A stretch of 7,818 nt of DNA, from the NCBI GenBank assembly GCA_041301185.1, contig JBFYSV010000100.1, forward strand, positions 1 through 7,818, written 5' to 3'. Positions 1 through 6,244 of the stretch are shown here, in pieces. Source of the DNA: JAQBDA01 sp041301185 (lineage in GTDB: Bacteria > Chloroflexota > Anaerolineae > Anaerolineales > UBA4823). The translations under genes were made by a program, and so were the position numbers. The number at the start of each line of letters is the position of its first letter. Position 1 is the first letter of the stretch. The notes beneath the pieces were generated by a model, which did not search any database, was not told the DNA's origin, and worked only from the letters and a program-made list of their open reading frames with translations.

Positions 1-36
1 GAGCAGCAACAGAAGCAGAAAAAGCAAAAGTCTTAA
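1..36 (+). CDS. possible C-terminal tail of an upstream gene (partial)
   Basis: Frame 1 is open from the window edge and reads EQQQKQKKQKS followed by TAA at 34-36. A Gln/Lys-rich hydrophilic tail is a plausible protein C-terminus, and the stop lies 29 nt before the next start, a normal intergenic distance. Only 11 codons are visible, so composition alone could mislead and no function can be assigned. Confidence 0.35.
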   Translation, partial: EQQQKQKKQKS

Positions 37-65
37 TCATCCACATGCCTGGAAGGAGCAACGCA

Positions 66-635
66 ATGCACTCGTTGCAGACAGCTATCCCCTGCCTGCG
101 CGTGTCTGTCGTTGGCACGAGCTGCTCCGGGAAGACCACCCTGGCGCGCCGCATCAGCCAGGCATGCGCCATCCCGCACTTCGAGTTGGACGCCATCCAC
201 TGGGGTCCCAACTGGACGGAGCTGAGCGTGGAGGATTTCAGCCAGGCAGTGACGCAGGCAACCGCAGGCGAGGCGTGGGCCATCGATGGCAACTACCATG
301 TCGTGCGGGATATCGTCTGGTCGCGTGCCACGCATGTAGCCTGGCTCAACCTGCCTTTCGCCCGGGTCTTCTGGCAAGCGCTGACCCGCACGGTGAGGCG
401 AGTGGCGATGCAGGAAGGGCTGTGGGCGGGCAATCGAGAAACTGCCCGCCAGGTGATCTTTGACCGGGAATCGATCTTGTGGTGGGTTCTGCGCACCTAT
501 CGCCGCAGGAGGCGGGAATACCCGCAACTTTTCCGGGAACCTCAATACGCCCATCTCAAAGTCTATGAGCTGCGCTGCGCAGCGCAGACCCAGACGATGC
601 TAGACGAGCTGGTGGCCAATCAGACAATTGACTAA
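66..635 (+). CDS. P-loop kinase-like NTPase (adenylate kinase-like / topology modulation protein type)
   Basis: This is a cytoplasmic 189-residue P-loop protein. A Walker A motif GTSCSGKTT at residues 17-25 follows a hydrophobic beta strand (LRVSVV). After it come LDAIHWGPNW (41-50), WAIDGNY (71-77), the strand VAWLNLP (92-98) and an Arg-rich stretch RTYRRRRREY (143-152) that would serve as the lid or phosphate-binding segment. This order is typical of the small adenylate-kinase-like family often annotated as 'topology modulation protein' or FlaR-like. The substrate of that family is generally unknown, so phosphoryl transfer is inferred from the fold. An in-frame ATG exists at 45, but GGAAGGAG at 51-58 sits 7 nt before the ATG at 66, so the later start is preferred. 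The length is normal for the family. The next gene is separated by a repeat, so the gene is probably transcribed alone or with whatever lies upstream. Confidence 0.88.
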   Translation: MHSLQTAIPCLRVSVVGTSCSGKTTLARRISQACAIPHFELDAIHWGPNWTELSVEDFSQAVTQATAGEAWAIDGNYHVVRDIVWSRATHVAWLNLPFARVFWQALTRTVRRVAMQEGLWAGNRETARQVIFDRESILWWVLRTYRRRRREYPQLFREPQYAHLKVYELRCAAQTQTMLDELVANQTID

Positions 636-641
636 AGGGCA

Positions 642-779
642 TCATTGCGAGAAACTCCACAGCGCAAGGCGTATTTCATTCAGCAAGAACCCGTCGTTGC
701 GAAGCGGTGTGCTTTGCCACTGAAACAATCTCCTAGAAAGCCATCAGGTTGCTTCGCCAAAGAACAGTTCGCAACAACA
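642..779. repeat. compound palindromic interspersed repeat (REP/MITE-like)
   Basis: The core is 692-779. Its outer inverted ends are CGTCGTTGCGAA (692-703) and TTCGCAACAACA (768-779), which match at 10 of 12 positions when folded. Inside are imperfect arms GAAACAATCTCC (722-733) and GGTTGCTTC (747-755). A further end motif, TCATTGCGAGA, lies at 642-652 and is the exact reverse complement of the right end of the repeat at 3886-3978, suggesting a nested or partly decayed second copy. Ends of the type TCATTGCGAG...CTCGCAATGA belong to a short non-coding palindromic repeat that I recall from many bacterial genomes; this comparison is from memory. The 60-codon open frame starting at 645 is an accident of the repeat. 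The element fills almost all of the spacer upstream of the SH3b gene. Confidence 0.6.
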
Positions 780-823
780 GATGTTTTACGATTTTCATTG
801 AGCGGCGATACAGGAAGGTTACC

Positions 824-1759
824 ATGAAACGAATTCTGCCCATTCTGCTGGTTCTATCGGTGCTCATAGCTTTCTACGGCGGTGCATTAGCTGGCGAAAT
901 CAACACCACAAGCGGCCCCTTCCGCCTCGAGATTCGCAACCGCAGCGGTGGAGAGACGGTCCTGGAGCTGGCAGCCCTGCAAGGGGAGCAGACCTACCGG
1001 TTTGTGGTCGCGACCGGCGAAATCCATAACTTCACGGTCGAAGCCGGCCTCTATGCCCAGACCACCTACGCCTGCGGCGGGTCGGCGACCGGCACGCTGG
1101 ATGTCTCCCGCCAGTTGCGCCTGACCTTTACCCCGTGCGCCGGGAGCGCGCCGAACGCCGGCGCGCCAACCCTGGAGAAGATCCACCTGGTGGACGCCCC
1201 GACAGGGTTGAAGTGGCATTACCGCTACGGGCCGGCGCTGAAGGGCCTGGCAGGAGCAGGCGGCGGGAGCGTGATGGGCGCCTGCGAGTACACCGCCAGC
1301 GACGAGGTGACAATTTACAGCCGCCCGGATACCGCCGCCTCGGTCTTTTCGGTGCAGCCGGCTGGCTTCACCATCCAGCCTGGGGCACGCAGCGCAAACG
1401 GCTGGCTCGGTTTCGACCCCGGCATCGCCCAGGCTGCCAACATCGGCCCGTTCCGCCTGCGCTGGCTCCCGCCTGGATCGGGCACAGTAAGCGCGGGCTG
1501 CGCCAGCCTGCCGGTCATCTGGACCCCGCAAGCCGGGCTGTGCTACGATATGCCGATGTCCGACACCAACGTGTACCAAAACCAGGATACCAGCTCGGCG
1601 GTCCTGTTCGTGCTCCACATGGGCGAATTTGCTTGGGTGCTGGGTCTGGCTCCGGGCGGCGATTGGGCGGAGGTGGACCTGGAAGCCGGCAATACCGGCT
1701 CGCAGGTGGTGGGCTGGGTCGAAGCCAGCACGCTCAACGTCAACGGTCCCTGCAACTAG
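824..1759 (+). CDS. secreted protein with two tandem bacterial SH3-like domains
   Basis: This 311-residue protein is predicted to be exported. Residues 1-23 form a signal peptide (MKR, hydrophobic core, cleavage expected after ALA-23). Residues about 28-105 form a beta-rich domain with FRLEIRNRSGGETVLELA and a YACGGSATGTL turn, with Cys84 and Cys105 able to pair. Two SH3b-like repeats follow at about 154-226 and 240-310. Each opens with a Cys, then a strand, a bulge and a 'VYxNxDT/IYSRPDT' turn, and each ends with a W-containing strand (WLGFDPG; DWAEV...VVGWVEAS) and a closing Cys. SH3b modules usually bind cell-wall or surface polymers, so surface display is inferred, with no catalytic domain visible. 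The start is set by AGGAAGG at 812-818, 5 nt before ATG 824; the frame is open back to 749 but that stretch lies in repeat DNA and would hide the signal peptide. It has no obvious functional link to its neighbours. Confidence 0.82.
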   Translation: MKRILPILLVLSVLIAFYGGALAGEINTTSGPFRLEIRNRSGGETVLELAALQGEQTYRFVVATGEIHNFTVEAGLYAQTTYACGGSATGTLDVSRQLRLTFTPCAGSAPNAGAPTLEKIHLVDAPTGLKWHYRYGPALKGLAGAGGGSVMGACEYTASDEVTIYSRPDTAASVFSVQPAGFTIQPGARSANGWLGFDPGIAQAANIGPFRLRWLPPGSGTVSAGCASLPVIWTPQAGLCYDMPMSDTNVYQNQDTSSAVLFVLHMGEFAWVLGLAPGGDWAEVDLEAGNTGSQVVGWVEASTLNVNGPCN

Positions 1760-1830
1760 CCGGGCGATAGTCTTTAGCCAATCCATCTATTTTTCGCTGC
1801 AGCAGATAATCTACGCCGAGCTGCTGGGCC

Positions 1831-1850
1831 ACATCCCGCCTGCGGGATGT
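1831..1850. other. perfect hairpin downstream of the SH3b gene
   Basis: ACATCCCGC (1831-1839) and GCGGGATGT (1842-1850) are exact inverted copies. In practice they fold as an 8-bp stem with a CCTG-type tetraloop. Outer arms GCTGG (1823-1827) and CCAGC (1860-1864) can lengthen the structure with an interruption. No T-run follows on either strand, so it does not look like a standard intrinsic terminator. It may protect the 3' end of the upstream mRNA or be a remnant of a palindromic repeat. Confidence 0.4.
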
Positions 1851-1894
1851 TGGTCCGCACCAGCCTGTTTGCGCGTCTAAATCGTTTCTCCCTC

Positions 1895-1934
1895 TGGTAA
1901 AAACAGGACTAATAAGACATAATAGATCATCTAT
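1895..1934 (+). promoter_or_regulatory. candidate promoter with overlapping palindromic operator for the GH13 gene
   Basis: A -10-like CATAAT lies at 1918-1923, with a poor -35 (TGGTAA, 1895-1900) at 17-bp spacing. Overlapping the end of the -10 and covering the expected transcription start is a perfect 6-1-6 inverted repeat, ATAGAT-C-ATCTAT (1922-1934), well placed for a repressor to block initiation. The palindrome is seen directly; the promoter and operator roles are inferred. The leader would be about 50 nt and ends with AGGAAGGAAGG (1965-1975), a strong ribosome binding site. Confidence 0.35.
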
Positions 1935-1979
1935 CTTTAGGCGGGAAACTTCCCTCGCCAATCTAGGAAGGAAGGTCTA

Positions 1980-3872
1980 ATGGTTGAAAAAAGTTTACAA
2001 AAGGTGAACTTCCCCGCACTCACCCAGCGCCGTTACACCCCCTCCCCTGCCGCCTGGGAGGACCAGGTGCTGTATTTCTTAATGCTCGACCGCTTCTCCG
2101 ACGGCAGCGAGCAAGGCTATAACGGCAATGACGGCAAGCTGGTGGACAGCGGCAGCACGCCCCTCTTCCAACCGGGAGATGCGGGCAACGCGGTGCAAAC
2201 CGAAACCGACGCTCAGCGCTGGCGGCAGGCAGGCGCCCGCTGGGTGGGCGGCACGCTGAAAGGTCTGACCGGCAAGATCGGCTACTTAAAGCGCTTAGGA
2301 ATCACCGCCCTGTGGGTCAGCCCGATCTTTAAGCAAGTTGCGTTTCAAGAGTCTTATCATGGGTATGGCATCCAGAACTTTCTGGATGTGGACCCGCATT
2401 TCGGCACCCGGCAGGATCTGCGCAAGCTGGTGCGCACTGCCCACCGCCACGGCATTTATGTCATCCTGGATATTATCCTCAACCACAGCGGGGACGTCTT
2501 CGCTTACGACCCGGACCGCTACTGGACGCAAGACCCTGCCACGGGTACCTGGTACCTGGACCCGCGCTGGGACGGCGGCCCTTACCCGGTGGCGGGTTAC
2601 CGCAATGCCCAAGGTGCGCCCGAACTGCCCTTTGGGCCAAATGAAAGTGGGCAGGAGGCAGGCGCCTGGCCCGCTGGTGGGGTGTGGCCCGCTGAATTCC
2701 AGCCCTCAGTGACTTTTACCCGCAAAGGCAGGATCAACAACTGGGACCACGACCCGGAATTTATGGAAGGCGACTTCTATGACTTAAAAGACATCAACCT
2801 GGGCAGCGGCCCGGTCGATCACTATGCCCCATCCGCCGCGCTGTGGTCGCTCTGCCAGGCGTACAAGTTCTGGATCGCCTACGCCGATGTGGACGGTTTC
2901 CGGGTCGATACCGTCAAGCACATGGACCCCGGGGCGACGCGCCTGTTCACCTCGGTGATCCACGAGTTCGCCCAACGGATAGGCAAGGAAAATTTCTACC
3001 TGATCGGCGAGATCACCGGCGGGCGTTGGCGGGCTTTCAACACCCTGGAAATAACCGGTATGGATGCAGCTCTGGGCATTGACGACATCCCCGACCGGCT
3101 GGAGTACCTGGTCAAGGGCTACCGCAACCCCGAGGAATACTTTGACCTGTTCCGTAACTCGACGCTGGTGCAGAAGGAGTCGCATATCTGGTTCCGCAAC
3201 AAGGTGGTGACCTTGTTCGACGACCACGACCAGGTGCGCAAGGGCGGGTATAAGGCGCGTTTCTGCGCTGGGAACCCGGACTGGCAAAAGCTGCTGCTGA
3301 ACGTGCTGGCGGTAAACACCACCACTCTGGGCATCCCGTGCATCTATTACGGCAGCGAGCAAGGCTTTGACGGTGAGGGCGACAACGATCGCTACCTGCG
3401 GGAGGCGATGTTTGGCGGCGAGTTCGGGGCGTTTCGCTCGCACCAGCGCCATTTCTTCGATGAAGACAACCCGGTCTATCGTGAGTTATCCAAAATCCTG
3501 GCTCTGCGCCGGGAGAAAATCGCATTGCGCCGCGGCCGCCAGTACCTGTGCACGATCTCCGGGGATGGGCATAACTTCGGCTACCCCGCGGTGGAGGGTG
3601 GGCGAATGTTCTCGGTAGTGCCCTGGATGCGGTTGTTCGACGAGCAGCAGATCTTGCTGGCGATTAACACCGATCCAGACCATCCGCGTAGCGCCTGGGT
3701 GAGCCTGGATGCCGGGCATTTCGCTGAGAGTGCAAAGCTGAAGTGCCTTTACTCCAGCGATCCAAATCAGGTGGGGCAAGAGATGGTTGTGCAGGTGAGC
3801 GGCGAGCGAAAAGTAGTCAACCTGAGCGTGCCGGCGGCGGGCTTGGTGGTGTTTGAAGCCATCTTCTCCTGA
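1980..3872 (+). CDS. GH13 alpha-amylase family glycosidase, cytoplasmic
   Basis: This 630-residue enzyme of glycoside hydrolase family 13 should cleave or rearrange alpha-glucosidic bonds in glucans or maltodextrins. The (beta/alpha)8 barrel starts at about residue 28 (VLYFLMLDRFSDG). Conserved region I is DIILNH (164-169). Region II is GFRVDTVKH (306-314), with Asp310 the expected nucleophile. Region III is LIGEITG (341-347), with Glu344 the expected acid/base. Region IV is LFDDHDQ (412-418), with His416-Asp417 the substrate-distorting pair; the usual Asn before His-Asp is Asp here. A large domain B lies at about 170-285, and a C-terminal beta-sandwich begins near residue 520. There is no signal peptide, so it probably acts on imported or stored glucan in the cytosol. 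ATG 1980 follows AGGAAGGAAGG at 1965-1975. Exact specificity (alpha-amylase, cyclomaltodextrinase-like or other) cannot be read from the sequence. It converges on the transporter gene downstream. Confidence 0.93.
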   Translation: MVEKSLQKVNFPALTQRRYTPSPAAWEDQVLYFLMLDRFSDGSEQGYNGNDGKLVDSGSTPLFQPGDAGNAVQTETDAQRWRQAGARWVGGTLKGLTGKIGYLKRLGITALWVSPIFKQVAFQESYHGYGIQNFLDVDPHFGTRQDLRKLVRTAHRHGIYVILDIILNHSGDVFAYDPDRYWTQDPATGTWYLDPRWDGGPYPVAGYRNAQGAPELPFGPNESGQEAGAWPAGGVWPAEFQPSVTFTRKGRINNWDHDPEFMEGDFYDLKDINLGSGPVDHYAPSAALWSLCQAYKFWIAYADVDGFRVDTVKHMDPGATRLFTSVIHEFAQRIGKENFYLIGEITGGRWRAFNTLEITGMDAALGIDDIPDRLEYLVKGYRNPEEYFDLFRNSTLVQKESHIWFRNKVVTLFDDHDQVRKGGYKARFCAGNPDWQKLLLNVLAVNTTTLGIPCIYYGSEQGFDGEGDNDRYLREAMFGGEFGAFRSHQRHFFDEDNPVYRELSKILALRREKIALRRGRQYLCTISGDGHNFGYPAVEGGRMFSVVPWMRLFDEQQILLAINTDPDHPRSAWVSLDAGHFAESAKLKCLYSSDPNQVGQEMVVQVSGERKVVNLSVPAAGLVVFEAIFS

Positions 3873-3885
3873 GAAATCTCCCTGG

Positions 3886-3978
3886 ATGTATCTGCGAGAG
3901 CGTTCTGTGCTCGAAGCAGTTTGTCCTCGCCACCTGGACTGCTTCAACCAGCACAGATTGCTAGTCTCGCAATGACAT
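3886..3978. repeat. palindromic interspersed repeat between convergent genes
   Basis: The ends ATGTATCTGCGAGA (3886-3899) and TCTCGCAATGACAT (3965-3978) are inverted copies matching at 11 of 14 positions. Inside is a strong stem: TCTGTGCT-c-GAAGCAGT (3904-3920) pairs with ACTGCTTC-aacc-AGCACAGA (3938-3957), giving 16 paired bases around a 17-nt loop. The layout (GCGA-type ends, GAAGCA/TGCTTC inner arms) matches the repeat at 692-779, and the right ends match at 9 of 12 positions. It fills nearly all of the 126-nt gap between the stops of the GH13 and transporter genes, so it could also end transcription from both sides, although there is no long T-run. Confidence 0.65.
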
Positions 3979-3998
3979 CTTTTGATTAAGCGAACCGG

Positions 3999-5231
3999 CT
4001 ATTCCTCCGGCTCAGGCTGCCCGGCTGGTTTATCTGGCAGCTTGAACTTCAGCCAGGTAGGGATGACGCTGAGCAGGGAGACGACCGCTGTGATCAGGAA
4101 CGGCAGGCGCGGGTCGAAGCGCTCCCATAACCGCGCCCCAATGTAAGGCGCGGGCAGTGAGATAAGCCCCAGGCTGCCTTCGAACAGCCCCGAAAACGCA
4201 CCCAATGATTTTTGCGGCACCACCTTGGAGATCAAGGACTGGTAAGCCGGGCTCAATAATCCCACCCCGGTGCCAAACAGCACCCAGGTCAGGATGAATG
4301 CCGGATACGTCTGAGCCTGCAGAAAGACCATGAAAGCCGCGAACATGATCAAGAACCCGGCAGAGATGGGCACCCGCTCACCGTAGCGATCGCCAATCTT
4401 GCCCGAGAGGACGGGAGTGAGCATCATAGCGACGGAAAAGAACGAGCCCAGCAATCCAATTTGCCCGTAGGATAAGCCTATCACCTGTTCCAGGTAGAGC
4501 GGCTCCAGCTCGCCAGACAGGCGGAAGGCGATATCCCGCACGCCATCGGTGAGAAAGATCCAGGTGATCACCCCGCCGCCCACCAGCATCGCCCAGATCA
4601 GCCCCAGGCTCTGCTTGAACGAAGACAGGGTAAGCTCGCGCGGCTCGTGGTCGCCTGGGGAACGCATGGTGCGCGCCATCCAGATGCGCAGGGCAGCAGC
4701 GAGGGTGTAGAACCCGGTGGCGACGAACAGCATGAACTTAAAGCCATACATGCCCGCCAGGAAACCGCCCAACGGAGGACCTATCACACCGACCACCTGG
4801 TAAATGGTGCTGGTCAGACCATATACCTTGCCGCGGTTCTCATCGGTCGAGTTCTCTGCGATGAAGGCGCTAAAGCTGGGCCCTACCAGGGCATATGGGA
4901 TCTGGTTCACCGAAAGAGCCAGCAGCATCCATTCCCAGCTGGGCGCCAGGAGCATAAAGAGAAAGCCAAGCACACCGCCCACGCTGCCGATGGCGATGGC
5001 ACGCAGCCGCCCGATGGAATCCGAGATCCAGCCGCCCAGGATTTGCAGCAGCAGGATGACAACCGAGGTCAGGGTGAAGACCAGTCCCACCTGCCCCACG
5101 CTGGCTCCCAGATCGGTCAGGTAGAGCGGCATCAGGAGATTGGTCATGCTTCCGGCAATGTTCGCCAGGATCATGGCAAACAGGAACCAGAGCATGATGG
5201 GTGTTAGGAGAGGGGGTTGCTTGGGATTCAC
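3999..5231 (-). CDS. major facilitator superfamily (MFS) transporter
   Basis: This is a 12-TM inner-membrane secondary transporter of about 410 residues. The first TM is LWFLFAMILANIAGS. Motif A is present in both halves: GGWISDSIGRLR in the loop between TM2 and TM3, and GKIGDRYGER at the matching place in the second half. The halves are joined by a hydrophilic loop around MARTMRSPGDHEPRE. The protein ends in a short charged tail (KLPDKPAGQPEPEE). The substrate cannot be read; drug or metabolite efflux is common for such 12-TM proteins, and sugar uptake is possible given the adjacent GH13 gene. The frame is open to TTG 5249, but that codon overlaps the -10 of the only good promoter, so GTG 5231 (nearly leaderless) is chosen; ATG 5195 is the next alternative. 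None of the three has a convincing ribosome binding site. It converges with GH13 and diverges from the lipoprotein gene. Confidence 0.9.
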   Translation of the reverse strand: MNPKQPPLLTPIMLWFLFAMILANIAGSMTNLLMPLYLTDLGASVGQVGLVFTLTSVVILLLQILGGWISDSIGRLRAIAIGSVGGVLGFLFMLLAPSWEWMLLALSVNQIPYALVGPSFSAFIAENSTDENRGKVYGLTSTIYQVVGVIGPPLGGFLAGMYGFKFMLFVATGFYTLAAALRIWMARTMRSPGDHEPRELTLSSFKQSLGLIWAMLVGGGVITWIFLTDGVRDIAFRLSGELEPLYLEQVIGLSYGQIGLLGSFFSVAMMLTPVLSGKIGDRYGERVPISAGFLIMFAAFMVFLQAQTYPAFILTWVLFGTGVGLLSPAYQSLISKVVPQKSLGAFSGLFEGSLGLISLPAPYIGARLWERFDPRLPFLITAVVSLLSVIPTWLKFKLPDKPAGQPEPEE

Positions 5232-5247
5232 GATGACTATATCATCC

Positions 5248-5277
5248 AATATACAATATTCTCGCTCAGCAAGTCAA
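5248..5277 (-). promoter_or_regulatory. sigma70-type promoter for the MFS gene
   Basis: On the minus strand TTGACT (5277-5272) and TATATT (5253-5248) each match the consensus at 5 of 6 positions with an 18-bp spacer. The start of transcription is expected near 5241, giving only about 10 nt before GTG 5231. This layout argues against translation from TTG 5249. Confidence 0.5.
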
Positions 5278-5402
5278 TCCACAACTCAACCCGTCGAAGG
5301 CAGAGCCATGATCTTTGGTGGAACCCTAGCGAATCCAGCGGTGTACACAAGTTAAATACTGTTTATCCCTGCACCCTTGTTCACAGATAAGGAGAAAATC
5401 TT

Positions 5403-5741
5403 ATGAACAAACCAATCTCGATCGGTTCGCTGGCTACCCTGGTGCTTGTGGCACTCACTGCCTGCAATTTACCCCCTGCCGCCCCGCAAACCACACTGAC
5501 AGCAACCGGTTTTTTCACCGCTACTCCCACCAGCCCGGTTCCAACACAGACTTCCCAGGCAGATGCCTGCCCGATTACCACACCGGTGTGGGTCAAACCG
5601 CCGGAGGACGCGGCAGTTAAAAACCCCCCCGAGTATGGGTATTACTTCGTAAATCAGGATCGCTCGATTTGGATGTCAGCCTGGTGGACAGGCGAGGAAG
5701 AACATTTCCTAACGGCAATTGAGCAACTACATTTACCATGA
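5403..5741 (+). CDS. small lipoprotein, probably truncated at the C-terminus
   Basis: The 112-residue product starts with a lipoprotein signal peptide: a hydrophobic core (residues 6-18), then the lipobox LTAC with Cys21 the lipidated residue. A Thr/Pro/Ala-rich linker (22-55) suits extracytoplasmic tethering. From Cys56 comes a compact module CPITTPVWVKPPED...PEYGYYFVNQDRSIWMSAWW (56-95). I recall this module from longer Chloroflexota lipoproteins of unknown function in which the sequence continues for several tens of residues after 'SAWW..eE'; this is memory, not a search. Here the reading changes character after EEEHFL and stops, and no continuation is visible in the other two frames before 5800, so the 3' part seems lost. 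AAGGAG at 5389-5394 is 8 nt before ATG 5403. The gene carries an A5C7 run at 5619-5630. It may still be expressed, but function is doubtful. Confidence 0.65.
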   Translation: MNKPISIGSLATLVLVALTACNLPPAAPQTTLTATGFFTATPTSPVPTQTSQADACPITTPVWVKPPEDAAVKNPPEYGYYFVNQDRSIWMSAWWTGEEEHFLTAIEQLHLP

Positions 5742-5754
5742 CTCTCCAGTAGGC

Positions 5755-5783
5755 TATTCTAGACAGGATATGTCCATTATAAT
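5755..5783 (+). promoter_or_regulatory. candidate promoter for the 3-TM protein gene
   Basis: TATAAT at 5778-5783 is a perfect -10 hexamer lying 60 nt before the GTG start at 5844. The -35 position at 17-bp spacing (TATTCT, 5755-5760) is poor, so an activator or a different sigma factor might be needed. A short inverted repeat GGTTT-aa-AAACC (5819-5830) lies in the leader. Confidence 0.3.
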
Positions 5784-5843
5784 ATTCCTCGAAACGACGC
5801 AATCCATTTTGTTGAGTAGGTTTAAAAACCGCACGGAGATAGA

Positions 5844-6227
5844 GTGAAAAATATCATGACAGTTCCCAGGTTCGCAGCCATCATCAGCCTTATTCTCTGC
5901 CTGCCGTTCGCTTTACTCTTCTCACTGCTGATGCTTAATATCGAGCCAAACTTCGAGCCTCTCCAACCACTGCTAAACTATCCGGATCCTGACCAGCCCG
6001 ATGTCCTCGACTCGCTTATAGCTCTTGGCACAGTATTACTTGTGCTCGCGGCTTTCATGATCAATCTCATGCCAATCTTGCGAACGATGCGAGCCGGAGG
6101 AAGTCTAACGGCACACCCGGTGAACCTTGTTATCGCCATCGCCACCCTGGCTGCCATTATCCTGGTTATCGGCGGCATCATCGTTGATCAATATCCTTGC
6201 TGGATTGGTGTTCCAAATTGCGATTAG
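5844..6227 (+). CDS. small 3-TM membrane protein of unknown function
   Basis: I do not recognise this 127-residue family. Three hydrophobic helices are clear at about residues 10-31, 56-79 and 93-115. Positive residues (K2, R9; R80 and R83 between TM2 and TM3) point to a cytoplasmic N-terminus and TM2-TM3 loop. The acidic, Pro-rich loop 32-55 (NIEPNFEP...YPDPDQPDV) and the C-terminal tail DQYPCWIGVPNCD would then face outside, where Cys119 and Cys126 could form a disulfide. The start is GTG 5844, with GGAG at 5835-5838 spaced 5 nt away; ATG 5856 is 17 nt from that site and less likely. It stands between two other membrane-associated genes but with separate leaders, so no operon is evident. 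Confidence 0.72.
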   Translation: MKNIMTVPRFAAIISLILCLPFALLFSLLMLNIEPNFEPLQPLLNYPDPDQPDVLDSLIALGTVLLVLAAFMINLMPILRTMRAGGSLTAHPVNLVIAIATLAAIILVIGGIIVDQYPCWIGVPNCD

Positions 6228-6244
6228 CCAAAGAAGAGTCAAAG

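Noticed and set aside
45..65. Upstream ATG as start of the P-loop gene
   Set aside because: GGAAGGAG at 51-58 would lie inside the coding region and is ideally spaced for ATG 66; the added residues MPGRSNA precede the natural N-terminus.
645..827. 60-codon plus-strand frame between the kinase-like and SH3b genes
   Set aside because: It lies almost wholly within the palindromic repeat, has no ribosome site, and overlaps the real SH3b start.
887..1786. 299-codon open frame on the minus strand across the SH3b gene
   Set aside because: It is fully antisense to a gene with a signal peptide and SH3b repeats, its residue mix is Arg/Ala/Gly-rich noise, and it has no ribosome site. It is a shadow of the high GC content.
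1876..1890. LacI/CcpA-type operator (AAATCGTTT) upstream of GH13
   Set aside because: Only the central AAxCGxTT is symmetric; the flanking bases do not pair or match a consensus.
2784..3452. 222-codon minus-strand frame inside the GH13 gene
   Set aside because: It lies opposite the catalytic core of a clear GH13 enzyme and shows no recognisable domain.
4647..5207. 186-codon plus-strand frame opposite the MFS gene
   Set aside because: It is antisense to a well-formed 12-TM protein, and its His/Gln/Gly-rich product has no domain pattern.
1980..5249. GH13 and MFS as a joint sugar-utilisation operon
   Set aside because: The genes are convergent with a palindromic repeat between their stops, so they cannot share a transcript; a functional link remains only a guess.
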